Positions 25,281 to 33,381 are shown, counted from the first letter of the stretch. The stretch: 64,000 nucleotides of DNA from Clostridiales bacterium (GCA_019420275.1 JAHZHN010000005.1:62001-126000), one strand, 5' to 3'. Notes: generated by a model not told the origin, from the sequence alone. A program made the numbers and translations.

Positions 25281-26093
25281 ATGAATAAAAAGATAACAAA
25301 GGTATTATTTGCAATGGTCTTATTATTCTTGATAATAGGTGTTCCTTTCATAATCAATGAATCATATAAAGCAGATAAAGGATATATTACCTTATGGGGA
25401 GCGTCAGAAGTATTAAGTTATTATGGAACAATATTAGGGGCTGTTGCAACTATATTAACTGTAATATATACCATTAAATTTACCAGAAAGCAAATTGACT
25501 ACGAATATACTATTTCACAAGAAAAACTTAAGTGGGAAAAAGTTGATAATTTACTGCAGGAACATTTTAAAAAGATTATGCCCACAGAAATCATAAAGAT
25601 ATTTTCTTCATCCGAAAAAGTCAATCAGCCTGTGTATTATATAGAAAAGATACAGGTTAGAATGATTGAAATTAAAACTTCTCTTGATTGGATAAAGTCT
25701 TATATAAATCCGGATGAATACAAATTGATTTCAGATTATATCGAGATGTTATTGTCTGTCGATGAGGCGATTTGTAATGTATGTTCTAGAGTAGTAGAAT
25801 CTCTCATTCAATTTAAAAAAAATGATTTACATAATGAAGCTCAGCAGGCTATAAATAATCAAAATATTCCGTTGAGTACGGAACAATTGGAAATATATAA
25901 GAAAACAATAATGGATAATCCTTATATTAATCCGAAAGAAATACTTGATAATCTTTCTGTTTGTTCGGAAGAGTTATTAGATATTCAAAAAGAGAAATTT
26001 CAAAATTTATTAAATTGCAAACGGGATATATTCTATAAAATTTATTCTGATTTGAATCGTAATGAGCAAAAAAAATTAGGTAAGATAATATAG
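25281..26093 (+). CDS. Two-TM membrane protein paired with the TIR-like gene
   Basis: 270 aa from ATG 25281, with AGGAGA about 10 nt upstream. Two N-terminal membrane helices: about 8-24 (FAMVLLFLIIGVPFII) and about 46-64 (YYGTILGAVATILTVIYTI). A cytoplasmic helical, charged domain of about 200 aa follows with no enzyme motif that I recognise. The WGASEVLSYYGTILG segment with a trailing basic helix is a common layout in small Firmicute membrane proteins encoded beside defence genes. Probably co-transcribed with the TIR-like gene and closed by a terminator. Confidence 0.7.
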   Translation: MNKKITKVLFAMVLLFLIIGVPFIINESYKADKGYITLWGASEVLSYYGTILGAVATILTVIYTIKFTRKQIDYEYTISQEKLKWEKVDNLLQEHFKKIMPTEIIKIFSSSEKVNQPVYYIEKIQVRMIEIKTSLDWIKSYINPDEYKLISDYIEMLLSVDEAICNVCSRVVESLIQFKKNDLHNEAQQAINNQNIPLSTEQLEIYKKTIMDNPYINPKEILDNLSVCSEELLDIQKEKFQNLLNCKRDIFYKIYSDLNRNEQKKLGKII

Positions 26094-26102
26094 TAAAAAA
26101 TC

Positions 26103-26136
26103 AAAGCAGTTAGTCATTGGATTAATTGCTTTTTTC
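26103..26136 (+). terminator. Terminator of the TIR-like/membrane unit
   Basis: AAAGCAGTTA (26103-26112) with TAATTGCTTT (26123-26132), one mismatch, then Ts. Confidence 0.75.
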
Positions 26137-26329
26137 ATAGTCAATTTTCGGATTGCAAAATTTATATCAGTATAGGTGATTGCTGTCATTATAATACTTG
26201 AGTAACTGGGAAAGAATTGAAAATGAGATGGTAAAGATGGAGGAAAATATGGCTATATAAATTTTTTACATCAGAAAAAAGCGCTTCCAAACCATTGAAT
26301 TTATGCGATAAAAAAATTTTTTAAAAAAA

Positions 26330-26356
26330 TTAGCACTCAGTACTTGACAGTGCTAA
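26330..26356 (+). promoter_or_regulatory. CIRCE element (HrcA operator) of second hsp20
   Basis: TTAGCACTC (26330-26338), 9-nt spacer, CAGTGCTAA (26348-26356): the CIRCE consensus TTAGCACTC-N9-GAGTGCTAA with one mismatch. It overlaps the -35 box, so HrcA binding should block the promoter at normal temperature. Confidence 0.9.
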
Positions 26357-26372
26357 CAATAAGTGTTATATT
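26344..26372 (+). promoter_or_regulatory. Sigma-A promoter of second hsp20
   Basis: TTGACA (26344-26349), 17 nt, TATATT (26367-26372), inside and just after the CIRCE element. Same spacing and leader as copy 1. The preceding 26137-26329 holds nothing that I recognise. Confidence 0.85.
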
Positions 26373-26470
26373 ACATATAGAACAAAGGAAGAGGTACAAA
26401 AAAGGTACCGATCCAAAGTTCTTCTGAACAATTGACAATAATGATATGAATGATAAAGGAGAGATGTGTT

Positions 26471-26905
26471 ATGTTAATGCCTAGTATTTTTGGAGAAGAT
26501 TTATTTAATGATTGGTTTTCCTTCCCGGATTTTGATAAAAAATATTATGGAAAGAATACAGATCAGGTTATGAAGACAGATATAAAAGAAAAAGACAAAG
26601 AATATGAAGTAGACATCGAACTTCCTGGATATAAGAAAGAAGATGTCAAAGCAGAACTGAAAGACGGATATCTGACCATCAGCGCTGCAAAGAATGTAAG
26701 CACGGAAGACAAGAAAGAAGACGGTAAATATATCAGAAAAGAACGTTTTTCTGGAAATGTAAGCCGAAGTTTCTATGTTGGAGAAGATATGACCCAGGAA
26801 GACATTCATGCAAAATTTGAAGATGGAATCCTGAAACTGACAGTTCCAAAGAAAGAAGCAAAGAAAGTCGAAGACAAGAAGAGCTACATTACCATTGAAG
26901 GCTAA
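26471..26905 (+). CDS. Hsp20/alpha-crystallin small heat-shock protein (copy 2)
   Basis: 144 aa. ATG 26471 matches the start of copy 1, with AAAGGAGAG upstream. The alpha-crystallin domain contains TDIKEKDKEYEVDIELPGY and KEDVKAELKDGYLTI, ending with GILKLTVPKKE and a final ITIEG. Very close to copy 1 at 14535, with most changes in the first 50 residues. This copy keeps the CIRCE operator and is followed by a dnaJ-type gene, so it is probably the ancestral, HrcA-regulated locus. Confidence 0.95.
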   Translation: MLMPSIFGEDLFNDWFSFPDFDKKYYGKNTDQVMKTDIKEKDKEYEVDIELPGYKKEDVKAELKDGYLTISAAKNVSTEDKKEDGKYIRKERFSGNVSRSFYVGEDMTQEDIHAKFEDGILKLTVPKKEAKKVEDKKSYITIEG

Positions 26906-26928
26906 TTAAGAAGCAAAATGTGAAGTCC

Positions 26929-26956
26929 TGTTCCCCGGAATGATGTTCCGGGGACA
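26929..26956 (+). terminator. Strong hairpin between hsp20 and dnaJ-type gene
   Basis: TGTTCCCCGGAA and TTCCGGGGACA form an 11-bp stem with a loop of about 5 nt. The following sequence (CTTTGTATAG) has too few Ts for a strong terminator, so it may rather be an attenuator or mRNA-stabilising stem in the operon. Confidence 0.6.
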
Positions 26957-26981
26957 CTTTGTATAGTAGGAGGTGAGGATC

Positions 26982-27986
26982 TTGGCAGCAAAGAGGGATT
27001 ATTATGAAGTTCTTGGGGTAAACCGGAATGCAGATAAAAGTGAACTAAAGAAAGCGTATCGAAAGCTTGCGAAAAAATATCATCCGGATATGAATCCGGG
27101 GGATGCTCATGCGGAGCAGATGTTTAAAGAAGCAACAGAGGCTTATGAGGTACTGAGTGACCCGGAGAAGCGTAAGATGTACGATCAGTTCGGGCATGCG
27201 GCGTTTGACGGAAGTGCATCTGGATTCCAGCAGGGAAATCCGGGAGGAGGCACTACGTATCGGGAATTCCATTTTAATAATGATGACGGATCAATGGACG
27301 ATATTTTTGGAGATATCTTTGGCGGAATGTTCCATGGATTTGATCAGGGAGGTTTTAGATCCAGTCAGGGCTTTACAGGCAGCAGTGGTTTCGGCGGCGG
27401 ATTTGGCAGCAGCCGGGGCTTTAACAGCAGAGGCTTTGGCGGTGGATTTTCCGGAAGGCAGAAAGGCTCTGATCTGACGTCAGAAATCGATGTTACTTTT
27501 GACGAAGCAGTCAATGGGTGTGAGAAAGTATTCCGATTTAACAGCGGCAATGGAAAGACCCAGTCTCTTCAGGTGCGCATACCTGCAGGAATCGAGGATG
27601 GCAAGACCATTCGTCTGCGGGGAAAAGGAATGCCGGGAAGCGGCGGCGGAGAACCGGGAGATTTACTTTTGGAAGTCCATGTAGGAAGCAAGCCTGGATT
27701 TGAAAGAAAGGGCATGGACGTTTATACCACTGCCAATATACCGTTTACAACAGCTGTTCTGGGCGGAGAAGCTATGGTACAGACTCTGAATGGAAGAGTT
27801 CTTTGCAAGATAGCGCCGGGAACCCAGTCCGGAACAAAGATACGATTAAGAGGAAAAGGAATTGTTTCAATGAAAAATCCGTCTGTCCACGGAGATTTGT
27901 ATGTGACAGTCCAGATTCAGGTACCAAGGAATCTGAATCCGGGAGCCAAACAGAAACTGCGGGAATTTGAGCGGGCATGCGGTTAA
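26982..27986 (+). CDS. DnaJ-family co-chaperone without zinc fingers (CbpA-like)
   Basis: 334 aa from a TTG start at 26982, which has AGGAGG 8 nt upstream; the GTG at 26973 overlaps that site. J domain at residues 4-70 with the HPD motif (KKYHPDMNP) that stimulates DnaK. A Gly/Phe-rich linker of about 80 residues follows (GFGGGFGSSRGF..RGFGGGFSG). The C-terminal substrate-binding domains begin GSDLTSEIDVTFDEAVNG and include LRGKGMPGSGGGEPGDLLLEV. The four CxxCxGxG repeats of type I DnaJ are absent, so this is a type II (CbpA-like) protein, not the main DnaJ. Probably co-expressed with hsp20 in heat shock. Confidence 0.92.
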   Translation: MAAKRDYYEVLGVNRNADKSELKKAYRKLAKKYHPDMNPGDAHAEQMFKEATEAYEVLSDPEKRKMYDQFGHAAFDGSASGFQQGNPGGGTTYREFHFNNDDGSMDDIFGDIFGGMFHGFDQGGFRSSQGFTGSSGFGGGFGSSRGFNSRGFGGGFSGRQKGSDLTSEIDVTFDEAVNGCEKVFRFNSGNGKTQSLQVRIPAGIEDGKTIRLRGKGMPGSGGGEPGDLLLEVHVGSKPGFERKGMDVYTTANIPFTTAVLGGEAMVQTLNGRVLCKIAPGTQSGTKIRLRGKGIVSMKNPSVHGDLYVTVQIQVPRNLNPGAKQKLREFERACG

Positions 27987-27999
27987 GATAGATTCATAT

Positions 28000-28063
28000 G
28001 CCGGATGATCTCTGGTTTGCACAAATTTTGTGAATCATGAGAGAATCCGGCTTATTTTGTTTT
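28000..28063 (+). terminator. Terminator after dnaJ-type gene
   Basis: GCCGGAT (28000-28006) pairs with ATCCGGC (28045-28051), with an inner GATCTC/GAGAGA extension, then a T-rich tail. Confidence 0.7.
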
Positions 28064-28124
28064 TGGCGCTCCTGTGCTATAATCTATGAAATGAAAAAAT
28101 GGGGAGACGGAAAGGAGCAGACAT

Positions 28125-29033
28125 ATGACATTGCAGCAGTTAAAATATGCCGTCTGCACAGCAGAGTGTAAGTCTATGAATAAGGCTGCCTCTAAGTTAT
28201 TTATTTCGCAGCCGAGTCTGTCCGGTACCATCCGGGATCTGGAAGAAGAAATTGGAATGAAGATATTTTCAAGATCCAATCGTGGGATTACTATAACACC
28301 GGAAGGAGAAGATTTTCTGGGGTACGCAAGACAGATTTTGCAGCAGTATCAGCTGATGGAAGAGAAATTTATTGAGAAAAAGAAACCAAAACAGAAATTC
28401 AGTGTATCCATGCAGCATTATACCTTTGCGGTCCAGGCCTTTATTGAAATGGCAAAGGATTTTGGGATGGATGATTTTGAATTCGCGGTCCATGAGACAA
28501 AGACCCATGAGGTCATTGAAAATGTAAGAAATCAAAAGAGTGAGATTGGGATTTTGTATCTCAATGACTTTAACCGGCAGGTCATGGAGAAGATTTTCCA
28601 GGAAAATGCGGTGGAATTTACCGAGCTGTTTGCCTGCGGGATTTATGTCTTTCTCTCAAAGGGGAATCCTCTGGCGAAGAAAGAGCTCATTGAATTTGAG
28701 GATCTGAAAGATTATCCTTGTCTTTCTTTTGAGCAGGGAGATGAGAATTCTTTCTACTTTGCAGAGGAAGTCTTTAGTACCTATGATTATAAGCAAATCA
28801 TAAAGACCGATGACCGGGCGACGATCCTGAATCTGATGATTGGGCTCAATGGATACACCCTGTGTTCCGGGATTATATGCAATGATCTAAATGGAAATGA
28901 ATATGCGGCGGTTCCGCTGCATACGGATGAGAAAATGCACATTGGATATATTAAGAAAAAAGGAATGCCGTTAAGCCGGCTGGGAGAACGCTATATCAGT
29001 GAACTGAAAAAGTTTGAAAAGAACATATTATAA
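28125..29033 (+). CDS. LysR-family transcriptional regulator
   Basis: 302 aa. Start at 28125 with AAAGGAGC upstream. N-terminal winged HTH: LQQLKYAVCTAECKSMNKAA, SQPSLSGTIRDLEEEIG, FSRSNRGITITPEGEDFL. The remainder is the LysR substrate-binding domain. Its own promoter has an extended -10 TGCTATAAT (TATAAT 28078-28083). It stands alone between terminators and converges on the DeoR gene, so its target is not indicated by context. The effector is unknown. Confidence 0.93.
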   Translation: MTLQQLKYAVCTAECKSMNKAASKLFISQPSLSGTIRDLEEEIGMKIFSRSNRGITITPEGEDFLGYARQILQQYQLMEEKFIEKKKPKQKFSVSMQHYTFAVQAFIEMAKDFGMDDFEFAVHETKTHEVIENVRNQKSEIGILYLNDFNRQVMEKIFQENAVEFTELFACGIYVFLSKGNPLAKKELIEFEDLKDYPCLSFEQGDENSFYFAEEVFSTYDYKQIIKTDDRATILNLMIGLNGYTLCSGIICNDLNGNEYAAVPLHTDEKMHIGYIKKKGMPLSRLGERYISELKKFEKNIL

Positions 29034-29040
29034 GAGAGAA

Positions 29041-29080
29041 AACCCGACTGCAGAAGAAAAAATCTGCGGCCGGGTTTTTT
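29041..29080. terminator. Terminator between convergent lysR- and deoR-type genes
   Basis: AACCCGACTGCAGA pairs with TCTGCGGCCGGGTT (two mismatches/G-U), followed by six Ts on the plus strand; the minus strand also has a short T-run. Confidence 0.85.
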
Positions 29081-29091
29081 GCTGCTCTTTT

Positions 29092-29856
29092 TTATGCAAG
29101 GACAATCTCAGTTCCTAGAGACTGATAGGTATCTATGCAGTCTTTTGGAATCTCTTTTGTAGTGATCAAGGTATGGCGGGAATCCAGTGTGCCCACATGG
29201 ACAAAGTCTTTCTGTCCCAATTTTGAGGCGTCCGCCAGAATGTAGATATGGGGAACCCTTTCAAATAGAACGTGCAGGATGGAGGATTCCACAATGCTGC
29301 TGACGTAGATATTTCCGTCCTGGTCAATGGCGTTGATTCCGATAAATGCCGCTTCCATCTGAAAATTAGAGAGATTTTCTTCTGCCATTTTTCCGGTCAG
29401 GGTCAGGGAATTGGGCCTCAGTTCTCCGCCCACCGACAAAAGCTGGATATTAGGAAAAGTACTCAGCTCATAAGCAATGTTGACGGCATCGGTGATGACG
29501 GTCAGAGGGAGCGTGTCATTGAGAGACTGGGCAAAAGCGTGGACCGTTGTGCCGGAGGCAAGAAAAATATGCTGCCCGGCTTTGAGAAATGTGCGGGCTT
29601 TGGCAGCGATGGCCAGTTTCTGGGCGGTATTGATCTTTGTGCGCTGAAAAAATGGAAGATTGACATCTTCTTTCTCCGGAGGCAGAGCCGCTCCGCCGTG
29701 GGTGCGGATCAGTTTTCCCTGTTCTTCCAGTTCTTTTAAGTCCCTGCGGGCGGTCATCGGGACGATATGGAATCTATCACATAATTCAGTGATCTCAATC
29801 CGTTCCTTGGAAATCAGAAGATTGAGAATCTCCTGCTGGCGTGTGGCTTTGTTCAT
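29092..29856 (-). CDS. DeoR-family transcriptional repressor
   Basis: 254 aa. N-terminal DeoR HTH: RQQEILNLLISKERIEITELC, FHIVPMTARRDLKELEEQG, IRTHGGA. The C-terminal sugar-phosphate-sensing DeoRC domain includes GQHIFLASGTTVHAFAQSL, LLSVGGELRPNSLTLTG and EAAFIGINAIDQDGNIY. DeoR regulators normally sense a phosphorylated sugar. It is transcribed away from the dehydrogenase/aldolase pair and shares its intergenic region, so it very likely controls that pair and itself. Promoter on the minus strand: TTGTTT-17-TATAAT (29921 down to 29893). Confidence 0.93.
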   Translation of the reverse strand: MNKATRQQEILNLLISKERIEITELCDRFHIVPMTARRDLKELEEQGKLIRTHGGAALPPEKEDVNLPFFQRTKINTAQKLAIAAKARTFLKAGQHIFLASGTTVHAFAQSLNDTLPLTVITDAVNIAYELSTFPNIQLLSVGGELRPNSLTLTGKMAEENLSNFQMEAAFIGINAIDQDGNIYVSSIVESSILHVLFERVPHIYILADASKLGQKDFVHVGTLDSRHTLITTKEIPKDCIDTYQSLGTEIVLA

Positions 29857-29892
29857 AAATGAAGATCCTTTCTTTTGAAATACTTTTTATCT

Positions 29893-29999
29893 ATTATACC
29901 GAAAACAAGAAAGGAAAACAAGAAATGTTCGATGTGAACTGTCATAATTGTTTGAAAAGAACAAAAATACTAGACAAAACGAACATAAAATGTTAATAT
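29893..29999. promoter_or_regulatory. Divergent promoters with inverted 7-bp operator halves
   Basis: Minus-strand promoter TTGTTT (29921-29916), 17 nt, TATAAT (29898-29893) for deoR. Plus-strand promoter TAGACA (29971-29976), 17 nt, TAATAT (29994-29999) for the dehydrogenase. ATGTTCG (29925-29931) and CGAACAT (29980-29986) are perfect inverted copies 48 bp apart, one next to each promoter; GTTC-GATGT-GAAC overlaps the first. Good DeoR operator candidates. Confidence 0.65.
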
Positions 30000-30031
30000 G
30001 AAACAAAAATAAGACGAAAGGAAGAATGCAG

Positions 30032-31036
30032 ATGGAAAAATGTGTAGCAGTGGGAGATATGTTCATCCATGAGGAGGATTTCAGAAAAGCGCTGGAGGGA
30101 AGCGAATTATTTCGAACTTGCCGGTATCTCTCATGGAAAGAGGATGCGGCGAGACCGGAAGCCAGAAGCATTATCCGAAAGATTGAGACGGAAGGATCCA
30201 GAGCATACCCGCCGGATCCGGCATTGGCGGAGGAAATTCAGGATGCAGATGCTGTGTTTGTCCATCTGTGTCCGGTTGGAAGAGAACTGATCGAGAAAGC
30301 CAAACATCTGAAATATATCCTTACCTGCCGGGGCGGTGTGGAAAATATTGATATGGAAGCGGCAAAAGAGCGGGGAATCCAGGTTGTGAACTGCCCAAGC
30401 CATAATGCCTATGCCGTTGCGGAATATACCATTGGACTGATGCTCTGCGAGACAAGAAACATTGCAAGAGCAGACAGGGCCATGAAGAATGGTGAATGGA
30501 GGGAACAGTATCCAAATTCCGGAAAGATCCGGGAGATGCGGAGCCAGACCATTGGACTGATTGGGTTTGGCACCATCGGCAGACTGGTGGCAGAGCGGCT
30601 GAGAGGTTTTGGAAGCCGGATTCTGATCTATGATCCATATGCAGACCCGAAAGAGGCAGAAAAGAAAGGCTGTATTTCTGTGGAGAGGGAAGAACTGCTC
30701 CGCGAGGCGGATATCGTCAGTCTTCATGGCAGGATCCAGCCGGGAGATCCGCCGCTGATCGGGGAAAAAGAACTGGAAATGATGAAAGAGGACGCGTATC
30801 TGATCAATACGGCAAGAGCAGCTTTGGTTGATATGGATGCCCTGTATCAGGCATTAAAAGATGGAAAAATAAAAGGAGCAGCCATTGATGTGTTCCCGGA
30901 AGAACCGGTGCCGGCCGATGATCCTCTTGTAAAACTGGATTGTGTGACAGCAGCCAATCATCGGGGAGGAGACACGCTGGAGTCTTATACGATGGCTCCG
31001 CAGGCGGTGATGGCGCAGCTGGAGAACCGGAGATAG
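30032..31036 (+). CDS. D-2-hydroxyacid dehydrogenase (PGDH-like), sugar operon member
   Basis: 334 aa. ATG 30032 has AAAGGAAG 7 nt upstream; the ATG six bases earlier is too close. NAD-binding domain: TIGLIGFGTIGRLVAERLRG, a GxGxxG fingerprint. Catalytic triad residues: Arg in INTARAALV, Glu in PEEPVP and His in AANHRGGDT. The His context differs from the usual TPH. Together with rhamnulose-1-phosphate aldolase and DeoR it may reduce or oxidise a hydroxyacid formed from a deoxy sugar; the substrate is an inference. Confidence 0.85.
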   Translation: MEKCVAVGDMFIHEEDFRKALEGSELFRTCRYLSWKEDAARPEARSIIRKIETEGSRAYPPDPALAEEIQDADAVFVHLCPVGRELIEKAKHLKYILTCRGGVENIDMEAAKERGIQVVNCPSHNAYAVAEYTIGLMLCETRNIARADRAMKNGEWREQYPNSGKIREMRSQTIGLIGFGTIGRLVAERLRGFGSRILIYDPYADPKEAEKKGCISVEREELLREADIVSLHGRIQPGDPPLIGEKELEMMKEDAYLINTARAALVDMDALYQALKDGKIKGAAIDVFPEEPVPADDPLVKLDCVTAANHRGGDTLESYTMAPQAVMAQLENRR

Positions 31037-31060
31037 AATTGAAAAAATAAGGAGAACGAG

Positions 31061-31888
31061 ATGCAGATCGCAGAAACAGAGTTTGGAAAAGGTTTTATTA
31101 AAATGTGTACGGACGGAAACCGGATGGGATGGCATGAGAGAAACGGCGGCAACCTTTCCTACCGCATCCGTCGGGAAGAGATTCAGCAGATTCGGGGAAA
31201 TCTTACAGACACAGATTCGTGGAAAGAGATTGGAACGGAGGTGCCTGATCTTGCAGGAGAATACTTTCTGGTGACCGGATCCGGAAAATTTTTCAGCAAT
31301 GCGGCATCAGATCCGGAAGACAGTCTGGGGATCATTGAGGTGGATCAGCGGGGCAGACAGTACCGCATCTGCTGGGGACTCAAAAACGGAGGAGTACCGA
31401 CCAGCGAACTGCCGTCTCATCTGATGAATCATGAGCAGAAGAAAAAGGTGACAGGCGGAAAGCATCGTGTAATTTATCACTGCCATCCTGCCAATACCAT
31501 TGCTTTGACCTTTGTTCTTCCGTTAAAGGAAGAAGTGTTTACAAGAGAGCTTTGGGAAATGATGACAGAATGTCCGGTCATCTTTCCAGACGGGGCTGCT
31601 GTGATTCCGTGGATGGTGCCGGGCGGAAGAGAAATAGCACTGGAAAGCGCAAAGTGCATGAAGGATCATGATGTGGTCATCTGGGCGCATCATGGAATCT
31701 TCTGCTCAGGGGAAGGATTTGATCAGACTTTTGGGCTGGCTCATACCGTAGAAAAAGCAGCAGAGATTTTGTGCAAAGTACTTGCTATGGCGCCGAAAAA
31801 ACGGCAGACCATACCGGTAGACGGATTCCGGGAACTGGGGAAAGCTTTTGGCGTCGTCCTGCCGGAAAAATTTCTGTATGAAAAATAA
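31061..31888 (+). CDS. rhaD: Rhamnulose-1-phosphate aldolase (class II aldolase)
   Basis: 275 aa, 24 nt after the dehydrogenase, with AAGGAGA before the ATG. It aligns along its length with RhaD: GWHERNGGNLSYR, FLVTGSGKFFSN, GIIEVDQRGRQYRICWGL, VPTSELPSHLMNH (catalytic Glu), YHCHPANTIALTF (zinc His pair), FTRELWEMMTECPVIFPDG, and the third zinc His in WAHHGIF. The enzyme splits L-rhamnulose-1-phosphate to dihydroxyacetone phosphate and L-lactaldehyde. The isomerase and kinase genes (rhaA, rhaB) are not in this window, so the sugar phosphate must be supplied from elsewhere or the substrate may differ. Confidence 0.92.
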   Translation: MQIAETEFGKGFIKMCTDGNRMGWHERNGGNLSYRIRREEIQQIRGNLTDTDSWKEIGTEVPDLAGEYFLVTGSGKFFSNAASDPEDSLGIIEVDQRGRQYRICWGLKNGGVPTSELPSHLMNHEQKKKVTGGKHRVIYHCHPANTIALTFVLPLKEEVFTRELWEMMTECPVIFPDGAAVIPWMVPGGREIALESAKCMKDHDVVIWAHHGIFCSGEGFDQTFGLAHTVEKAAEILCKVLAMAPKKRQTIPVDGFRELGKAFGVVLPEKFLYEK

Positions 31889-31906
31889 ATAAGATGGATT
31901 GCGAAG

Positions 31907-31944
31907 ACCTTCTGAGTGATATAGAATAGAATCATTCAGGAGGT
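31907..31944 (+). terminator. Hairpin whose 3' arm contains the crcB ribosome site
   Basis: ACCTTCTGAGTGAT (31907-31920) pairs with ATCATTCAGGAGGT (31931-31944), a 14-bp stem with two G-U pairs and a 10-nt loop, then TTTTC. It can end the rhaD operon; the AGGAGG that serves crcB (ATG 31952) is inside the stem. Confidence 0.7.
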
Positions 31945-31951
31945 TTTTCTT

Positions 31952-32323
31952 ATGTTATGGAATTGTTTTTGTGTAGGTGCCGGAGGTTTTCTCGGGGCTA
32001 TGTGCCGTTATCTTTTGGGATTTATTCCTTTGTCAGAGAAGACAGCATTTCCGGTCGTTACACTGGGAATTAATATTTTGGGAGCTTTTGCCATCGGCGT
32101 GATCAGCCAGGCAGCTGTCCGATACGGCATGTCCGATTCCAGATGGATTTTGTTTTTAAAGACAGGAGTCTGCGGAGGATTTACGACGTTTTCTACCTTT
32201 GCCCTGGAAAGTTCTGATCTTATGACAGCAGGCAGATATGGAATGTCAACAGCCTATATGGTCTTAAGTGTTGTATTGTGTCTGGGAGCAGTGTTCGCAG
32301 GAAAGATGATCATCCGCGGATAA
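31952..32323 (+). CDS. crcB: Fluoride ion transporter CrcB/Fluc
   Basis: 123 aa, four membrane helices. Family motifs: GGFLGAMCRYLLG at the N-terminus, TLGINILGAFAIG with the pore Asn, and GVCGGFTTFSTFALE, the fluoride-selectivity and Na-site segment. It exports fluoride as a dual-topology dimer; Clostridia often have two adjacent copies, but only one is here. AGGAGG is 7 nt upstream but folded in a hairpin. I do not see a crcB fluoride riboswitch in the 60-bp gap. Confidence 0.93.
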   Translation: MLWNCFCVGAGGFLGAMCRYLLGFIPLSEKTAFPVVTLGINILGAFAIGVISQAAVRYGMSDSRWILFLKTGVCGGFTTFSTFALESSDLMTAGRYGMSTAYMVLSVVLCLGAVFAGKMIIRG

Positions 32324-32415
32324 GAAAAGAAGAATTTTTGGGATGAAAGAGTGTGTAATGAAGAAGGCCCTGCTCTTTTCAAATGGGCAGTTGGCGGTCA
32401 GAAGGAGTTTTGAAT

Positions 32416-33381
32416 ATGATCAAAGGAAAGAAGATATTAGTTGTCCTTCCTGTCAGTGAAGGACAGAAAAATAGATTGGAAGAATTTGCAGACAAGAGCT
32501 GCTTTACGTATACATCTTATAAAAAAGCAACAAAAGAAATGGTAAAAGAAGCCAATATCATCATTGGAAATATTGATCCGGATTTGCTGGAATATGCAGA
32601 GAACCTGGAATGGCTTCAGCTGAATTCAGCGGGAGCCGACGCCTATGTAAAACGTGGCATTTTGCCGGAAAATGTTGTTCTGACCAATGCAACCGGAGCG
32701 TATGGTCCGGGCGTCGCAGAACATATGCTGGCCGTTTTGTTTTCGATTCAGAAGAAGCTGCATTTATACCGGGATAACCAGAATCAGTGCGAATGGCACG
32801 ATGAAGGGGATGTTATGTCCTTAAGAGGCGGATGTGTGCTGATCGTAGGCCTGGGAGATATCGGACTGTACTTTGCAAGGCTTTTGAGAAACTTTGGCTA
32901 TCGAGTGATCGGTATCAAACGCCGCCCGGGACAGGTGCCCCAGGGAGTGGATGAATTGTATACGATGGAACGTCTGGATGAGTTTTTGCCGGAGGCGGAT
33001 GTGGTATTTTCCGTCCTGCCGGGAACGAAGGCGACAAAGAATATTTTCAATGCCAAGCGTTTTCATGAGATGAAAAACAGCGCCATCTTCCTCAATGCCG
33101 GAAGAGGAAGCGCGGTTAATACAGAGGATTTGTGCCAGGCACTGATTGCAGGAGAAATTTATGGAGCCGGACTGGATGTAACGGATCCTGAGCCGCTGCC
33201 AAGCCAGCACAAATTATGGAATATGAAAAATGTGGTCATCACACCCCATATTTCAGGAGATTTCCATCATCCGGCCACCTTATACCGGATTGTAGATATT
33301 GCAGCAGGCAATCTGAAGCGTTACTTTGAAGGAGAGCCGCTGATGAATGTGGTGGATCGGGAAACCGGGTACCGGAAATAA
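32416..33381 (+). CDS. D-2-hydroxyacid dehydrogenase (second, unrelated to the sugar operon)
   Basis: 321 aa from ATG 32416, with AAGGAG upstream; the earlier in-frame ATG at 32383 has no ribosome site. NAD fingerprint VLIVGLGDIGLYFARLLRNFG. Catalytic residues: Arg in NAGRGSAVN, Glu in DPEPLPS and His in TPHISGDF. The length fits the family (about 320 aa). It is distinct in sequence from the gene at 30032. It stands alone, ends directly against the convergent TIGR01906 gene, and its substrate cannot be inferred. Confidence 0.9.
   Translation: MIKGKKILVVLPVSEGQKNRLEEFADKSCFTYTSYKKATKEMVKEANIIIGNIDPDLLEYAENLEWLQLNSAGADAYVKRGILPENVVLTNATGAYGPGVAEHMLAVLFSIQKKLHLYRDNQNQCEWHDEGDVMSLRGGCVLIVGLGDIGLYFARLLRNFGYRVIGIKRRPGQVPQGVDELYTMERLDEFLPEADVVFSVLPGTKATKNIFNAKRFHEMKNSAIFLNAGRGSAVNTEDLCQALIAGEIYGAGLDVTDPEPLPSQHKLWNMKNVVITPHISGDFHHPATLYRIVDIAAGNLKRYFEGEPLMNVVDRETGYRK

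Noticed and set aside
31889..31951. Fluoride riboswitch upstream of crcB
   Set aside because: The conserved GGCGAUGG..GCC pseudoknot pattern is absent; only the terminator-like stem is seen.
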